Notes: a model not told the origin generated them from the letters alone. A stretch of 64,000 bases of DNA from Desulfosporosinus sp049943955 (GCF_049943955.1 NZ_JBNFTW010000010.1:62001-126000), one strand, 5' to 3'. Shown: positions 32,842 through 41,725, counted from the first letter of the stretch. Numbers and translations: made by a program.

Positions 32842-33971
32842 GTTCCAGGGGCCTTGCTTTCCGTTTCCTTACAGGCTTGCTTATAAAACTCTAAGAGTTG
32901 TTGTGAAGACTTGTCCCATGCAAGCTTACTAGCTTCCTTGTAAGCATTATTGGCAATTTCCTGGTGTAAAGATTTTTCCTTTAATTTTGAGACTGCGTCC
33001 AAGAGGCTTTGGGGATCATCAGGAGAATAAAGCAATCCATTTATGCCGTCAGCGATTTGTTCAGAGCTTGGTCCGGTTCGGGCTGCGACTATCGGGAGTC
33101 CTGAAGCCATTGCCTCTAAAATAACTAATCCCAAAGTTTCTGTAATGGAGGGAAAGACGAAAATATCCGCCGAAGCATAGGCTTTTGCCAGTTCCTTACC
33201 ATGTAGAAAACCCGTAAAAAGGCACTGGCTCTCTTTGAAGTAGTCTTGTAAACGTTCTCTATGTGGTCCATCACCGACAAGAGCAAGACAAAAATCTGAA
33301 GATGATTCCAAAATGGTCCTGATTTTTTCAATTCCCTTTTCCGTTGCCAGCCTTCCAACATATAAAAGGAGCGTTTTCCGAGCTTGTCCTTTTGTTAAAA
33401 ATTCTCTCATTTCCTGATCATAATTTTGGGGGCTGAATTGATGGATCTCAACACCGCGTTTCCATACATAGAGATTTTTAAATCCCCGGCTTGCTAATTC
33501 ATGTCTGACAGCTTCCGAAGTGCATAGGTTTATATCCGCTTGATTATGTAAGGCTCGAAAATACTGCCACAATAGCGGCAGGAGAAAAGGTAAATGGTAA
33601 TAATTGGCATATTGAGGGATGTTAGTATGATAGGAGGCAACAAGCGGTAACCCCAGACGTCGACAATAATAGACCCCAGATAATCCTAATAGTGCTGGGT
33701 TGACAACGTGAACAACATTGGGGCTAAATTCCTGTAAGTACTTTTTCACGCTCAATGTGGGCAGAGAAAATTTTCGATCTCGATAAAAGAACAACGTATG
33801 TGCAGGGACCCCTCGAATCATAGCGTTCTCGAATTTGCGAGTGCCTAAATCCGGAGCAATAATAAGTACTTCGTGTCCGTTTTTTTGGAGCCACTGAATA
33901 GTAGCACAAAGACGGGTTACAACGCCATCAGTTGACGGTAAAAATGTTTCAGTAATAATAGCAATTTTCAT
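32838..33971 (-). CDS. sqdX: Family 4 glycosyltransferase, SqdX-like
   Basis: 377 residues, GT-B fold. IAIITETFLPSTDGVVTRL is the N-terminal acceptor-domain motif, YHTNIPQYANYY and WKRGVEIHQFSP are in the linker, VGRLATEKGIEKI and VGDGPHRERL are donor-domain motifs, and FPSITETLGLVILEAMASGL is the EX7E block. The whole resembles SqdX/SQD2, which moves sulfoquinovose from UDP to diacylglycerol, and more broadly MgtA-type glycolipid synthases. ATG 33971 follows GGAG by 6 bases. It is 12 bases after an SqdB-type gene, which supports the sulfolipid reading, though that neighbour is damaged. Confidence 0.78.
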   Translation of the reverse strand: MKIAIITETFLPSTDGVVTRLCATIQWLQKNGHEVLIIAPDLGTRKFENAMIRGVPAHTLFFYRDRKFSLPTLSVKKYLQEFSPNVVHVVNPALLGLSGVYYCRRLGLPLVASYHTNIPQYANYYHLPFLLPLLWQYFRALHNQADINLCTSEAVRHELASRGFKNLYVWKRGVEIHQFSPQNYDQEMREFLTKGQARKTLLLYVGRLATEKGIEKIRTILESSSDFCLALVGDGPHRERLQDYFKESQCLFTGFLHGKELAKAYASADIFVFPSITETLGLVILEAMASGLPIVAARTGPSSEQIADGINGLLYSPDDPQSLLDAVSKLKEKSLHQEIANNAYKEASKLAWDKSSQQLLEFYKQACKETESKAPGT

Positions 33972-33983
33972 GACTATCTCCAA

Positions 33984-34943
33984 TTAGGCCCATTGGATTT
34001 TCGGTAAGATATTATCTTTGCTTAGCCGGTTCTTGTGTTCAAGAACTGAACAAAAAATATTATTGAGAACATCATTCGTAAGTAAGTGCGGTTCTAAGCC
34101 AAGGTCTTGCAATTTGCTATGGGCTGCTTGATAATAATGGTCTTCGTTTTCAATGCGTGGATTTTCTAAATGAGAGATATGGGTGTCAAAGCCATTTGCT
34201 TTTGCAACCTCTTGAACTTTATGGGCAAGATCCAAAATAGAAAATTCTTCTGTAAATTGGTTGAAGACACGAAATTCTCCTTGCTCATCCGGATTTATCA
34301 TAGCGATTTCAATACATCGTATTGTATCTACAATATTGAGAAAGCCACGTGTTTGACCGCCTTTCCCGTAGACTGTCAGGTCTTGTCCGGTTGCGGCTTG
34401 GGCAAGAAAACGATTTAATACTGTAAACGGCAGACGATCTTCTCGGCCTTTATGGGTTATAGTAAGATATCCTTCCTCAATATCAATATTTGGGGTTCCA
34501 TATTCTCCCATGGAGCCTAGATTGATGAGATGACAATTTGGGACCACCTCTCGGATTCCGTAGAGAACGTTTAGGGTACCCACTACATTATTAACCTGTG
34601 TAAAGACCGCATGGTCACGGTCTATCATTGAATAGGGAGCAGAGCGCTGTTCAGCAAAATGAACAAAGGCTTCAGGTTTTGTCTGAATTAAAATCTCCCG
34701 TAAAAAATCATAATGGTTTAAGTCTCCAATAAACGCTTTAATTATTTTACCCGTCAGTGCTTGCCAACATGCAATGCGTTCTTTAAGGCCGGCGATAGGG
34801 GTCAGTGAATTTGAATGGAGTTCTTGGTCCCATTTGCGGCGCACTAAACTATCGACGATAATGACTTCATGTCCTTGGTTTGATAAATAGAGTGCAGTTG
34901 GCCAGCCGCAAAAGCCGTCTCCTCCAGCAATGATTACTTTCAA
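33984..34943 (-). CDS. sqdB: UDP-sulfoquinovose synthase-type protein with internal deletion
   Basis: 319 residues against about 390-400 for SQD1/SqdB. The first 173 residues match closely: GGDGFCGWPTALYLSNQGHE, DSLVRRKWDQEL, SLTPIAGLKERI, FAEQRSAPYSMIDRD and GSMGEYGTPNIDIEEGYLTI. After HKGREDRLPF the sequence jumps to TVLNRFLAQAATGQDLTVYG, which in SQD1 lies some 65 residues later. The missing part holds the catalytic Tyr-x-x-x-Lys (YHLSK) and the NAD/substrate segment. The frame is kept. It is therefore probably inactive as a synthase, unless the junction is an assembly artefact. TTG 34943 has GAGGT upstream. Confidence 0.82.
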   Translation of the reverse strand: MKVIIAGGDGFCGWPTALYLSNQGHEVIIVDSLVRRKWDQELHSNSLTPIAGLKERIACWQALTGKIIKAFIGDLNHYDFLREILIQTKPEAFVHFAEQRSAPYSMIDRDHAVFTQVNNVVGTLNVLYGIREVVPNCHLINLGSMGEYGTPNIDIEEGYLTITHKGREDRLPFTVLNRFLAQAATGQDLTVYGKGGQTRGFLNIVDTIRCIEIAMINPDEQGEFRVFNQFTEEFSILDLAHKVQEVAKANGFDTHISHLENPRIENEDHYYQAAHSKLQDLGLEPHLLTNDVLNNIFCSVLEHKNRLSKDNILPKIQWA

Positions 34944-35017
34944 GTTGGTACCTCATTTCTTTATTTAATCTTTACCCTCCAAGGTTTGAAGAAACTGACA
35001 AATGATAAATGTGTAAA

Positions 35018-35473
35018 TTATGAATTTGTCAGTCTTTCAGGGCTGCTAAGCCGTTCATTTCTCCTAAATACGAAATATTTCATGAATAGAAAACTCACTA
35101 TAGAAGGTGTTACCATCGCCAGTATTTTAGAGATGCTTTGAATAAACCACAAGGAGAATCGGCAAAGAGTCAAAAAATGAATGCCTTCTAAAAATACGAA
35201 ATTACTAATGATCAGACTTACACCTGCTTGAAGACAAAAATAGATCTTCTCACGTAGATTTTTTTGGGCATGATTTCGGAAAGCAAAACGTGAATTCCAT
35301 ATATAACTGTTCACAATCGCTAAAAGATAGGCTGCTGTATTAAAGATTATGAGTAAAGTGGGGTTATTAGCAATTTTTTTCAATCTAAATATCTTAATGA
35401 TATTCGCGGCAGACGTTTCCGATTGTGTCACTTTCAGAGTGTTGGAAAAAGCAAAATGGATGTGTAAATTCAT
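35018..35473 (-). CDS. GtrA-like protein, apparently lacking the first helix
   Basis: 151 residues. NTAAYLLAIVNSYIWNSRFA matches helix 2 and the following block of GtrA proteins, and the last two helices are present, ending in FLFMKYFVFRRNE. The usual opening (a helix starting FxxVGxxNT) is replaced by a polar stretch, HFAFSNTLKVTQSETSAANI. So it is a 5'-decayed or divergent GtrA. It precedes the sqd-type genes on the same strand, consistent with a lipid-sugar locus. No strong ribosome site is visible before the ATG. Confidence 0.6.
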   Translation of the reverse strand: MNLHIHFAFSNTLKVTQSETSAANIIKIFRLKKIANNPTLLIIFNTAAYLLAIVNSYIWNSRFAFRNHAQKNLREKIYFCLQAGVSLIISNFVFLEGIHFLTLCRFSLWFIQSISKILAMVTPSIVSFLFMKYFVFRRNERLSSPERLTNS

Positions 35474-35656
35474 AAGGGTTTAACATAATGATAATAGTTA
35501 AAATTATTTGAATAAAAAGAAGGAAATAGTCGATATAGGAAGAATAATATCAAAAAATGTAATGATGAATAGTTATTAACCAATGCTTGTAATCTCTCTA
35601 AATTGCAAGTGTTTGTGAAGGATCTGCTGAAAAGAAAAAGGAGAGTTTAAATTTTA

Positions 35657-36694
35657 ATGGTTATTAAGCTCAGTGATGCTGTTGCCCAAAAGATTGTCGA
35701 ATTAATTCATAAACAAAGCGGATTCGATGTCATAGTCTGTGATAATACCGGGACAATCATTGCTGATTCAGAGCAAGTAAGGATTGGTCAAAAGCATAAA
35801 GGAAGTTATCAAATATTAACCTCGGACAAAGATTCGGCTGTTATTACAGCCCAGGAGGCTAAAACGTCAAAAGGTCGAGTTAAAGAAGGGGTTAGTATTG
35901 CTATTGAAGCAGAAGGTGCCAAAATTGGTACCTTTGGAATTGCCGGCCCTTTGGAAATTGTTCCTCCGGTAGCGAGAATAGCTGCCGGTATGATTATTAT
36001 GATGTTGCGAGATGAAGAATTAAAGGACTTTATCCGAAACCAGGTTAGAGTATTAAGTACATCAGTTGATCAGGCCGCGAATGGAGAATTTAACACTGTT
36101 TTTGAATTACTGAAGAATACAACGGAGACTATAACATTTGAAAATGGGAACTGTCCTGAAATCTATAAGTTAGTAGATAAGATGAGTAATTTAGCTTTTA
36201 AAGATACTTTGACCGGGACTTACAACAGACGTTATATCGATCAGAAACTGCCGGTAGATATTATTAGTACCTCACTTTCAGACCAAAGTTTATCAATTAT
36301 TATTGCAGATATTGATTTTTTTAAAAATGTTAATGATACCTATGGTCATGTCGCAGGGGACCATACATTAAAAGCCTTTGCAGGTATTCTTTCAAGATGT
36401 ATTCAACGGGAAAGTGATTGGATTTCAAGGTATGGAGGTGAGGAATTCTTAATCTGTCTACCTGGTGCCGGCCTTAAAAGGGCAGTTGAAATGGCTGAGT
36501 ATATGAGAAGTTCTGTTGAAAGCAGTGAAATAGCATATGGAGAATATACGATTAAAATTACAGCGAGTTTAGGTGTTTGCAGTATCAAACCTTCCTCACG
36601 TGCCCCAAGGATTAATGCCGAAAAATTAATTGAATGTGCTGATAACAATCTTTATTTGGCAAAACATAAGGGGAGAAATCGGGTCGAAGCATAA
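35657..36694 (+). CDS. Diguanylate cyclase with sugar-diacid-recognition domain
   Basis: 345 residues, soluble. Residues 1-130 are a CdaR-type diacid recognition domain (LSDAVAQKIVELIHKQSGFD, PVARIAAGMIIMMLRDEEL). A short helix leads to a GGDEF domain (about 185-345): ADIDFFKNVNDTYGHVAGD, SRYGGEEFLICLPG with the active GGEEF, and RESD five residues before it, the RxxD inhibitory site. It makes c-di-GMP and should be product-inhibited. GGAGAG precedes the ATG. It is a likely functional counterpart of the HD-GYP protein at 7001, with the small-molecule domain tying it to carbon supply. Confidence 0.9.
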   Translation: MVIKLSDAVAQKIVELIHKQSGFDVIVCDNTGTIIADSEQVRIGQKHKGSYQILTSDKDSAVITAQEAKTSKGRVKEGVSIAIEAEGAKIGTFGIAGPLEIVPPVARIAAGMIIMMLRDEELKDFIRNQVRVLSTSVDQAANGEFNTVFELLKNTTETITFENGNCPEIYKLVDKMSNLAFKDTLTGTYNRRYIDQKLPVDIISTSLSDQSLSIIIADIDFFKNVNDTYGHVAGDHTLKAFAGILSRCIQRESDWISRYGGEEFLICLPGAGLKRAVEMAEYMRSSVESSEIAYGEYTIKITASLGVCSIKPSSRAPRINAEKLIECADNNLYLAKHKGRNRVEA

Positions 36695-36786
36695 AGCATA
36701 GTGGATCTTCTCCTCACTCAAAAGATTACCGAGTGGTGAAAGTCGCGTACCATTTTTTACTAGTTATGCCGCAGTGACAGCGCGGA

Positions 36787-36833
36787 GTGAACTCATTCAG
36801 CTTAAGTTGAACATCAGGGCTTAGGTGGGAGTC
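36787..36833 (+). repeat. Dispersed structured repeat, 5' fragment (H)
   Basis: GTGAACTCATTCAGCTTAAG continues TTGAACATCAGGGCTTAGG, matching the 5' 40 bases of the full element, with a changed but still paired first stem (TTCAGCTTAAGTTGAA). Confidence 0.65.
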
Positions 36834-36858
36834 TCACAATTGGCTAAACGTTATTATT

Positions 36859-36906
36859 AAAAAGCTAAAGGATTTCTCTTATAAGAGATGTCTTTTAGCT
36901 TTTTAT
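36859..36906 (+). terminator. Probable terminator
   Basis: AAAAGCTAAAG pairs with CTTTTAGCTTTTT around an inner TCTCTTATAAGAGA stem; it lies between the cyclase and the CwlO-like gene. Confidence 0.75.
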
Positions 36907-37035
36907 GGTTTAGATCAACTAAAATTAAGGAAGAAGCAGATACTGACAAAAACTTAACATTAAAAACAAAGGATATCAAATTGTTTTAGCGAATAGTAGT
37001 TAAGACATAATAAATATTCAACAAGAGGAATAATA

Positions 37036-38313
37036 ATGAAAAACAAATTTAAAATATCTATTTTTCTTTGTCTGGTTTGCGTTTTTTGTCTCCCTTTACA
37101 GGTTCAAGCACAAACAGATGCTCTGACAAGTTCACAATTAACTAGTTCTCAGACTCAGAGTAATTCTGCAAAAGAAACCCCAAACAATAACGCCGCTAAT
37201 GAATTGCAGCAATTCGCAGAACAAGAATTAAAATTAAATAGCCAGTTTAGTAATCAGACAGAACAGGAGCTTGCCCTTGATATGAAAATTTTATCATTGC
37301 AGCAATCTCTGCAAACCATAAATGAGGGTATTACCAACGATCAATCTACTTTAGAGAGGCAACAAAAACAACTTAAAGATTTGCAAACGCAGGAAATTCA
37401 GCTTCAAAAGCAACATCAAGATGATAGTGACAAATTGGGAGATATACTAAATACGTTTTATCAAAGTGGAAATGAGGAAGTTGGTTTTCTTCCTTATATG
37501 AAAGTGTTGTTTCATTCGACGAGTATGTCAGACTTTCTTGATCGCTGGGAATATGTCTCTTATATTATGGATGACTTTGGAGAGTTGAATCAGGAGATTT
37601 CAATTGCCAATACCAATATTACTAAACAGCAGTCGTTAATTAACGGAAAAATGGCTTCTGTTAAGGCCTCGCTTGAAGATAAAGAGAAATTACAACAGAC
37701 ACAACAACAGCTATTATCTACCCAACAAAATCTTCTTGCTCAAGTCAATTCCCAAGAGAAAGCAACAATACTTTCGTCATTAAATGTACAATCAAATATT
37801 GAAGAATTAACTCAAGAACAATCCTTAGAAACCTCATTAGCTGCAGCTGGACGTAAAGACGGCATAAACCCAAGTGATGCTGCAGGCGCTGATCTTTTAA
37901 GTAGCAACAACAATCAGTTAGTATCTATTCCCTATAATTTTCAGTCTATCTTAACTTACGCTGAGCAATATTTAGGAACGCCTTATGTTTGGGGCGGAAC
38001 TACTCCAAGTCCCGGTTTTGATTGTTCAGGATTCGTTCAGTATGTATACGGGCATTTTGGAGTTAAACTAAATCGTGTATCTCAGGACCAGTTTAAGGAG
38101 GGCATAGGAATTCCCGAAACGGATTTAAAACCCGGTGATCTTCTTTTCTTCAGCACTTATGAAGCTGGAGCATCTCATGTAGGGATTTATATTGGAAACA
38201 ATATTATGCTTGATTCTGAGGCTTATGGCGTTTGTTTTGATAATATAACGAATTCTTACTGGGCCTCACGCTATTTGGGTGCCAGGCGTGTGGCTTTCCT
38301 GGAAAAACTATAA
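37036..38313 (+). CDS. CwlO-like secreted D,L-endopeptidase
   Basis: 425 residues. Signal peptide 1-26 (ISIFLCLVCVFCLPLQVQAQ). A long coiled coil (about 55-270, rich in Gln/Glu/Leu) is followed by an NlpC/P60 domain (about 305-425). Catalytic Cys in PGFDCSGFVQYVYGHF, His in ASHVGIYIGNN, and ASRYLGARRV is the conserved end shared with the enzyme at 18461 (YLGARRYK). The N-terminal coil and C-terminal peptidase match CwlO/PcsB-type hydrolases that are gated by FtsEX; ftsEX is not in the window. Confidence 0.92.
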   Translation: MKNKFKISIFLCLVCVFCLPLQVQAQTDALTSSQLTSSQTQSNSAKETPNNNAANELQQFAEQELKLNSQFSNQTEQELALDMKILSLQQSLQTINEGITNDQSTLERQQKQLKDLQTQEIQLQKQHQDDSDKLGDILNTFYQSGNEEVGFLPYMKVLFHSTSMSDFLDRWEYVSYIMDDFGELNQEISIANTNITKQQSLINGKMASVKASLEDKEKLQQTQQQLLSTQQNLLAQVNSQEKATILSSLNVQSNIEELTQEQSLETSLAAAGRKDGINPSDAAGADLLSSNNNQLVSIPYNFQSILTYAEQYLGTPYVWGGTTPSPGFDCSGFVQYVYGHFGVKLNRVSQDQFKEGIGIPETDLKPGDLLFFSTYEAGASHVGIYIGNNIMLDSEAYGVCFDNITNSYWASRYLGARRVAFLEKL

Positions 38314-38397
38314 TGCAGCTATTAAAACGGATGATCTTTACGGTATAATTAGTACAGTGACCATCTCCTCACCAAATTTTATTTTCTGGAGGAACCT

Positions 38398-39045
38398 ATG
38401 ATAAATCGATCAATTGCTAACGAAGACATTTTTAAAATAGAGGACGAAGATACTCAAAATACGTTTTATGGCTGCAATCAAGAGTGGTATACTACGATGT
38501 GGCAGCGTCGAGCCGGATGCGGACCGACAGTTGCAACGAATATTGTGTATTATCTCAACTGTACGCGAAAGGGTCCAAGATCAGACAAGGGGTTATGGAC
38601 AAAGCGCGGGGCACTATTATTGATGGAAGAAGTTTATCAATATGTAAAACCAACAATGCGCGGAATTCCTACAACAAAGCTTTTCGGCGATGACGTCCTG
38701 AAATATGCGGAAGCAATGAAACGAAATATACAACTTGAAATTTTAGATGTACCTAAATACCGAAAATCTCGTCCCTTATTTCAACAACTGTTGACGTTTT
38801 TGGAGCAAGCGCTACACAATAACAGACCTGTAGCCTTTCTAAATTTAGATAATGGAGAAGAAAAGCGATTGGATTCTTGGCACTGGGTCACCATCATTGC
38901 GATGGTATACGCAGCAGAAGATAGCAGAGCGATCCTAAGAATTTTGGATGGAGGGCATATAAAAGAAATTGATTTAGGGCAATGGTTTCAGACAACTGCA
39001 TTAGGCGGCGGGTTTGTAAGTTTTGATTATGTTGATGAGAACTGA
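38398..39045 (+). CDS. Predicted C39-like cysteine peptidase
   Basis: 215 residues, no signal peptide. WQRRAGCGPTVATNIVYYLN resembles the Cys-containing GCGPT-A motif of C39-like papain-fold peptidases, and DSWHWVTIIAMVY provides a His-Trp context with RILDGGHIKEIDL after it. This Cys/His order fits the fold, but I do not recognise a named family. GGAGG precedes the ATG. It lies between a wall hydrolase and a YkgJ protein. Confidence 0.6.
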   Translation: MINRSIANEDIFKIEDEDTQNTFYGCNQEWYTTMWQRRAGCGPTVATNIVYYLNCTRKGPRSDKGLWTKRGALLLMEEVYQYVKPTMRGIPTTKLFGDDVLKYAEAMKRNIQLEILDVPKYRKSRPLFQQLLTFLEQALHNNRPVAFLNLDNGEEKRLDSWHWVTIIAMVYAAEDSRAILRILDGGHIKEIDLGQWFQTTALGGGFVSFDYVDEN

Positions 39046-39112
39046 ATACTGCCTTAAGAGAGGATTGCGGATTATAGACAACGACAAGGAGTGGAAGGAG
39101 ACATAGTTAGTT

Positions 39113-39841
39113 ATGGATCAGCGGAAGTTAGTTTTGAATGAGGACAGTGAGTTTAATTTTCTTTGTCATGACGGTCTCGATTGTTTTAAAAAGTGCTGCC
39201 GGGATATTAATATTTATCTCACACCTTATGATGTCCTCAGAATGAAAAATTTGCTTGGCATGTCTTCAGGAGAATTTCTGGATAAATACACTCTAAACGT
39301 GCAATTGCCAACTGGCTTTTCTATAGTTCAGATTAAGATGTCCGAGGAGGATAATTTAACATGTCCCTTTATTACCTCAAAAGGGTGTCGGGTTTATAAA
39401 GAACGACCCTGGTCTTGCCGCATTGCCCCGGTGGACATGTTGGGCGGGGGGAAATACTCCTTTATTTTTGAATCTTCCCGTTGTCATGGGTTAAATGAGA
39501 AAAAAAGCCAAACTATTAAAGAGTGGATTTCTGACCAGGGGCTAGAAATTTACGAAGAAATGGAACAAGGGTTTAGTGAAATCCCCGGTTACTTAAAACT
39601 TACCGGTGATCAGGAAATTGATGATAAGCTGATAAAGCTATTCTTCTTAGCTTGTTACGATTTGGACAACTTTAGAAGCTATTTAATGCATAATACTTCC
39701 TTGGCTGAAAAAATGGATGTAACCGTGGAACGATTTGAAGAGATAAGGCATGATGACGTTCAGTTAATGAATTTTGGTTTTCAACTGCTTTCTTTAGGTA
39801 CTGAGCACTTGAAAGATCTGATATCTAGGGAATTGGTTTAA
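39113..39841 (+). CDS. YkgJ-type cysteine-cluster protein
   Basis: 242 residues. Cysteines group as CHDGLDCFKKCC near residue 17, then CPFI, GCRVYKERPWSCRIAP, giving the CxxxCxxxCC...C(x)8C pattern of the YkgJ (UPF0153) family, proposed to bind zinc or an Fe-S cluster. GGAAGGAG precedes ATG 39113. Family members sometimes modify or mature other proteins; no partner is evident here. Confidence 0.88.
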   Translation: MDQRKLVLNEDSEFNFLCHDGLDCFKKCCRDINIYLTPYDVLRMKNLLGMSSGEFLDKYTLNVQLPTGFSIVQIKMSEEDNLTCPFITSKGCRVYKERPWSCRIAPVDMLGGGKYSFIFESSRCHGLNEKKSQTIKEWISDQGLEIYEEMEQGFSEIPGYLKLTGDQEIDDKLIKLFFLACYDLDNFRSYLMHNTSLAEKMDVTVERFEEIRHDDVQLMNFGFQLLSLGTEHLKDLISRELV

Positions 39842-39842
39842 A

Positions 39843-39871
39843 TTGACAAAGAGAATCAATGGTGTTACTTT
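39843..39871 (+). promoter_or_regulatory. Promoter of the FMN riboswitch transcript
   Basis: TTGACA (39843-39848), 17-base spacer, TACTTT (39866-39871), ending about 15 bases before the aptamer. Confidence 0.7.
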
Positions 39872-39884
39872 ATAATTAAGTTAA

Positions 39885-40005
39885 TAATTATCCTTCAGGG
39901 TTGGGTGAAATTCCCTATCGGCGGTATAGCCCGCGAGCCGTAAAGCAGATTCGGTTGAATTCCGAAGCCGACAGTATAGTCTGGATGAGAGAAGGTGATG
40001 TTCAC
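39885..40005 (+). promoter_or_regulatory. FMN (RFN) riboswitch
   Basis: All conserved RFN blocks appear in order: TTCAGGGTTGGGTGAAATTC, CCTATCGGCGGTATAGCCCG, CGAGCC, AGATTCGGTTGAATTCCGAA, GCCGACAGTATAGTCTGGAT, GAGAGAAGG. A terminator follows at 40045. Normally such a switch controls ribDEAH or a riboflavin transporter. Here the next gene is an FGGY sugar kinase, separated by a dispersed repeat. Confidence 0.97.
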
Positions 40006-40044
40006 ATACATAGTAGTGATATTATGTATTAAGTTTGTACTGTC

Positions 40045-40079
40045 AAATTCTCTTAAGCTTGCTTAAGAGAATTTTTTTT
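40045..40079 (+). terminator. FMN riboswitch terminator
   Basis: AAATTCTCTTAAGC / GCTTAAGAGAATTT, then TTTTTC. It would end the transcript before the kinase when FMN is bound. Confidence 0.88.
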
Positions 40080-40080
40080 C

Positions 40081-40177
40081 CAATTTCTAAGCCCCCCACT
40101 TCTTGTTCGGCAATAATGTCCACTGGACATTATTGTATCTGAAGCCCCGATGTTCAGCTTTAGCTGAACGAGTTCAC
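40081..40177 (-). repeat. Dispersed structured repeat, internally deleted copy (D)
   Basis: On the minus strand it starts GTGAACTCGTTCAGCTAAAG, keeps the AATAATGTCC/GGACATTATT hairpin and GCCGAAC, then jumps to AAGAAGTGGGGGGCTTAG, the 3' end. About 85 bases of the middle are missing. It lies between the FMN terminator and the FGGY kinase. Confidence 0.8.
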
Positions 40178-40210
40178 TAGGGGTCATAATTATTAAAGGA
40201 GATGGATACT

Positions 40211-41725
40211 TTGGAAAGCTACTATCTTAGTTTTGATGCGGGATCTCAAAGCGTAAAAGTGGCTGTTTATAATAAAACGATGCACTGTGTTGCTAATACA
40301 TCCAATCAGACAACGATGAACTACCCCCATCCAGGATGGGTGGATATGGATGCTGATGAATATTTATCTTTGACAAAATTGGGAATTAAACAGTGTATTG
40401 AGCAATTGCATACCAAGGGTATTGACCCCAGTTTAATCAGAGCCATTATGGGTGACGGAATTATTTGTGGAATTGTTGGGATTGACGAGAGAGGAAAGGC
40501 GATTACTCCTTACATTAATTATTTGGATTCCAGGACCCAAAACGATGTGGAAACTTTAAATCAATTGGATCTGGATATTTGGGGTCATGAGACAGGCAAT
40601 GCTGAACCATCTTGCATGTTTCCCGCTTTGCATGCCAGGTGGTTGTTAGCCAATAATAAAGCGTTTCAAGAACGAGGTCAAAAATTTGTCCACAATGCTC
40701 CTTACATTCTTATGAACTTGGCCGGTTTAGACGGTCGAGACGCTTTTATTGATTGGGGAACAATGTCGGGCTGGGGTCTTGGTTACCGCATTTATGAAAA
40801 ACAATGGTCCGATGAACAACTAGCTATCTTAAAGATTGATAAAACATATCTGCCGAAGATTGTTAAACCTTGGGATATTATTGGTACCTTATCGGACGAA
40901 GCAGCACAAGAAACCGGATGTCCAGCGGGTATCCCGATTTGTGCCGGTGCCGGAGATACAATGCAGTCCATGTTAGGAAGCGGAATTATTGAAACGAATA
41001 AGGCTGTTGATGTGGCAGGAACATGTGCTATGTTCTGTGTTTCTACTTCTGGAATAATCCCTGAATTAAGTAAAAAGGGGAGCGGTTTAATTTTTAATAG
41101 TGGAACATTGAAAGATACCTATTTTTATTGGGGATTTGTTAGAACCGGAGGTTTAGCTCTGCGTTGGTTTAAGGATAATATTTGTCAAAAGGCTGATGAT
41201 GATAAATATTATCAATGGCTTAGCCAAAAAGCGGAAAAAGTACCGCCTGGGTGCAATGAGGTCATGTTTTTACCATACTTAACTGGTGGGTACGGTGAAT
41301 GGGCTAATATTAAAGGTTGTTTCTTAAACATGAGTTTAGATACGAATCAATTTGTTTTATGGCGAGCAGTCTTAGAGGCAATTGCCTACGATTATATGGA
41401 AATCACAGATACTTACAGAAATGCCGGAATTGATATTAACAGAATTACTATTACTGAGGGCGGGAGCAGAGATAATCTGTGGAATCAGATTAAGGCTGAT
41501 GTCATGCAAAGTGAAGCTATTACGTTAGAAATTTCTGGTGGTGCAGTACTGACAAATTGTCTAATTGCAGCCTATGCGACAGGAGCGATCGACGATTTGC
41601 CAGCGACACTTGAAAAGAACACTAAAATATCTAATTATTATAGCCCTAATAGCAGCAATTCAACAATCTATCGAAACCAGTATAGACAACAAAGAGATAT
41701 CTTAAGAAAGTTATCTAATAGTTGA
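40211..41725 (+). CDS. FGGY-family carbohydrate kinase
   Basis: About 504 residues. YLSFDAGSQSVKVAVYNKTM is the phosphate-1 motif, MGDGIICGIVGIDERGKAIT and YLDSRTQNDVE follow, the substrate-region motif is ICAGAGDTMQSMLGSG, and the adenosine motif TEGGSRDNLWNQIKADVM is followed by GGAVLTNCLIAAYATGAI. It resembles xylulo- or gluconokinase relatives, but no neighbour identifies the sugar. TTG 40211 is chosen because AAAGGAG ends 9 bases before it; ATG 40202 touches that site. Whether it is under the FMN riboswitch is uncertain. Confidence 0.88.
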   Translation: MESYYLSFDAGSQSVKVAVYNKTMHCVANTSNQTTMNYPHPGWVDMDADEYLSLTKLGIKQCIEQLHTKGIDPSLIRAIMGDGIICGIVGIDERGKAITPYINYLDSRTQNDVETLNQLDLDIWGHETGNAEPSCMFPALHARWLLANNKAFQERGQKFVHNAPYILMNLAGLDGRDAFIDWGTMSGWGLGYRIYEKQWSDEQLAILKIDKTYLPKIVKPWDIIGTLSDEAAQETGCPAGIPICAGAGDTMQSMLGSGIIETNKAVDVAGTCAMFCVSTSGIIPELSKKGSGLIFNSGTLKDTYFYWGFVRTGGLALRWFKDNICQKADDDKYYQWLSQKAEKVPPGCNEVMFLPYLTGGYGEWANIKGCFLNMSLDTNQFVLWRAVLEAIAYDYMEITDTYRNAGIDINRITITEGGSRDNLWNQIKADVMQSEAITLEISGGAVLTNCLIAAYATGAIDDLPATLEKNTKISNYYSPNSSNSTIYRNQYRQQRDILRKLSNS

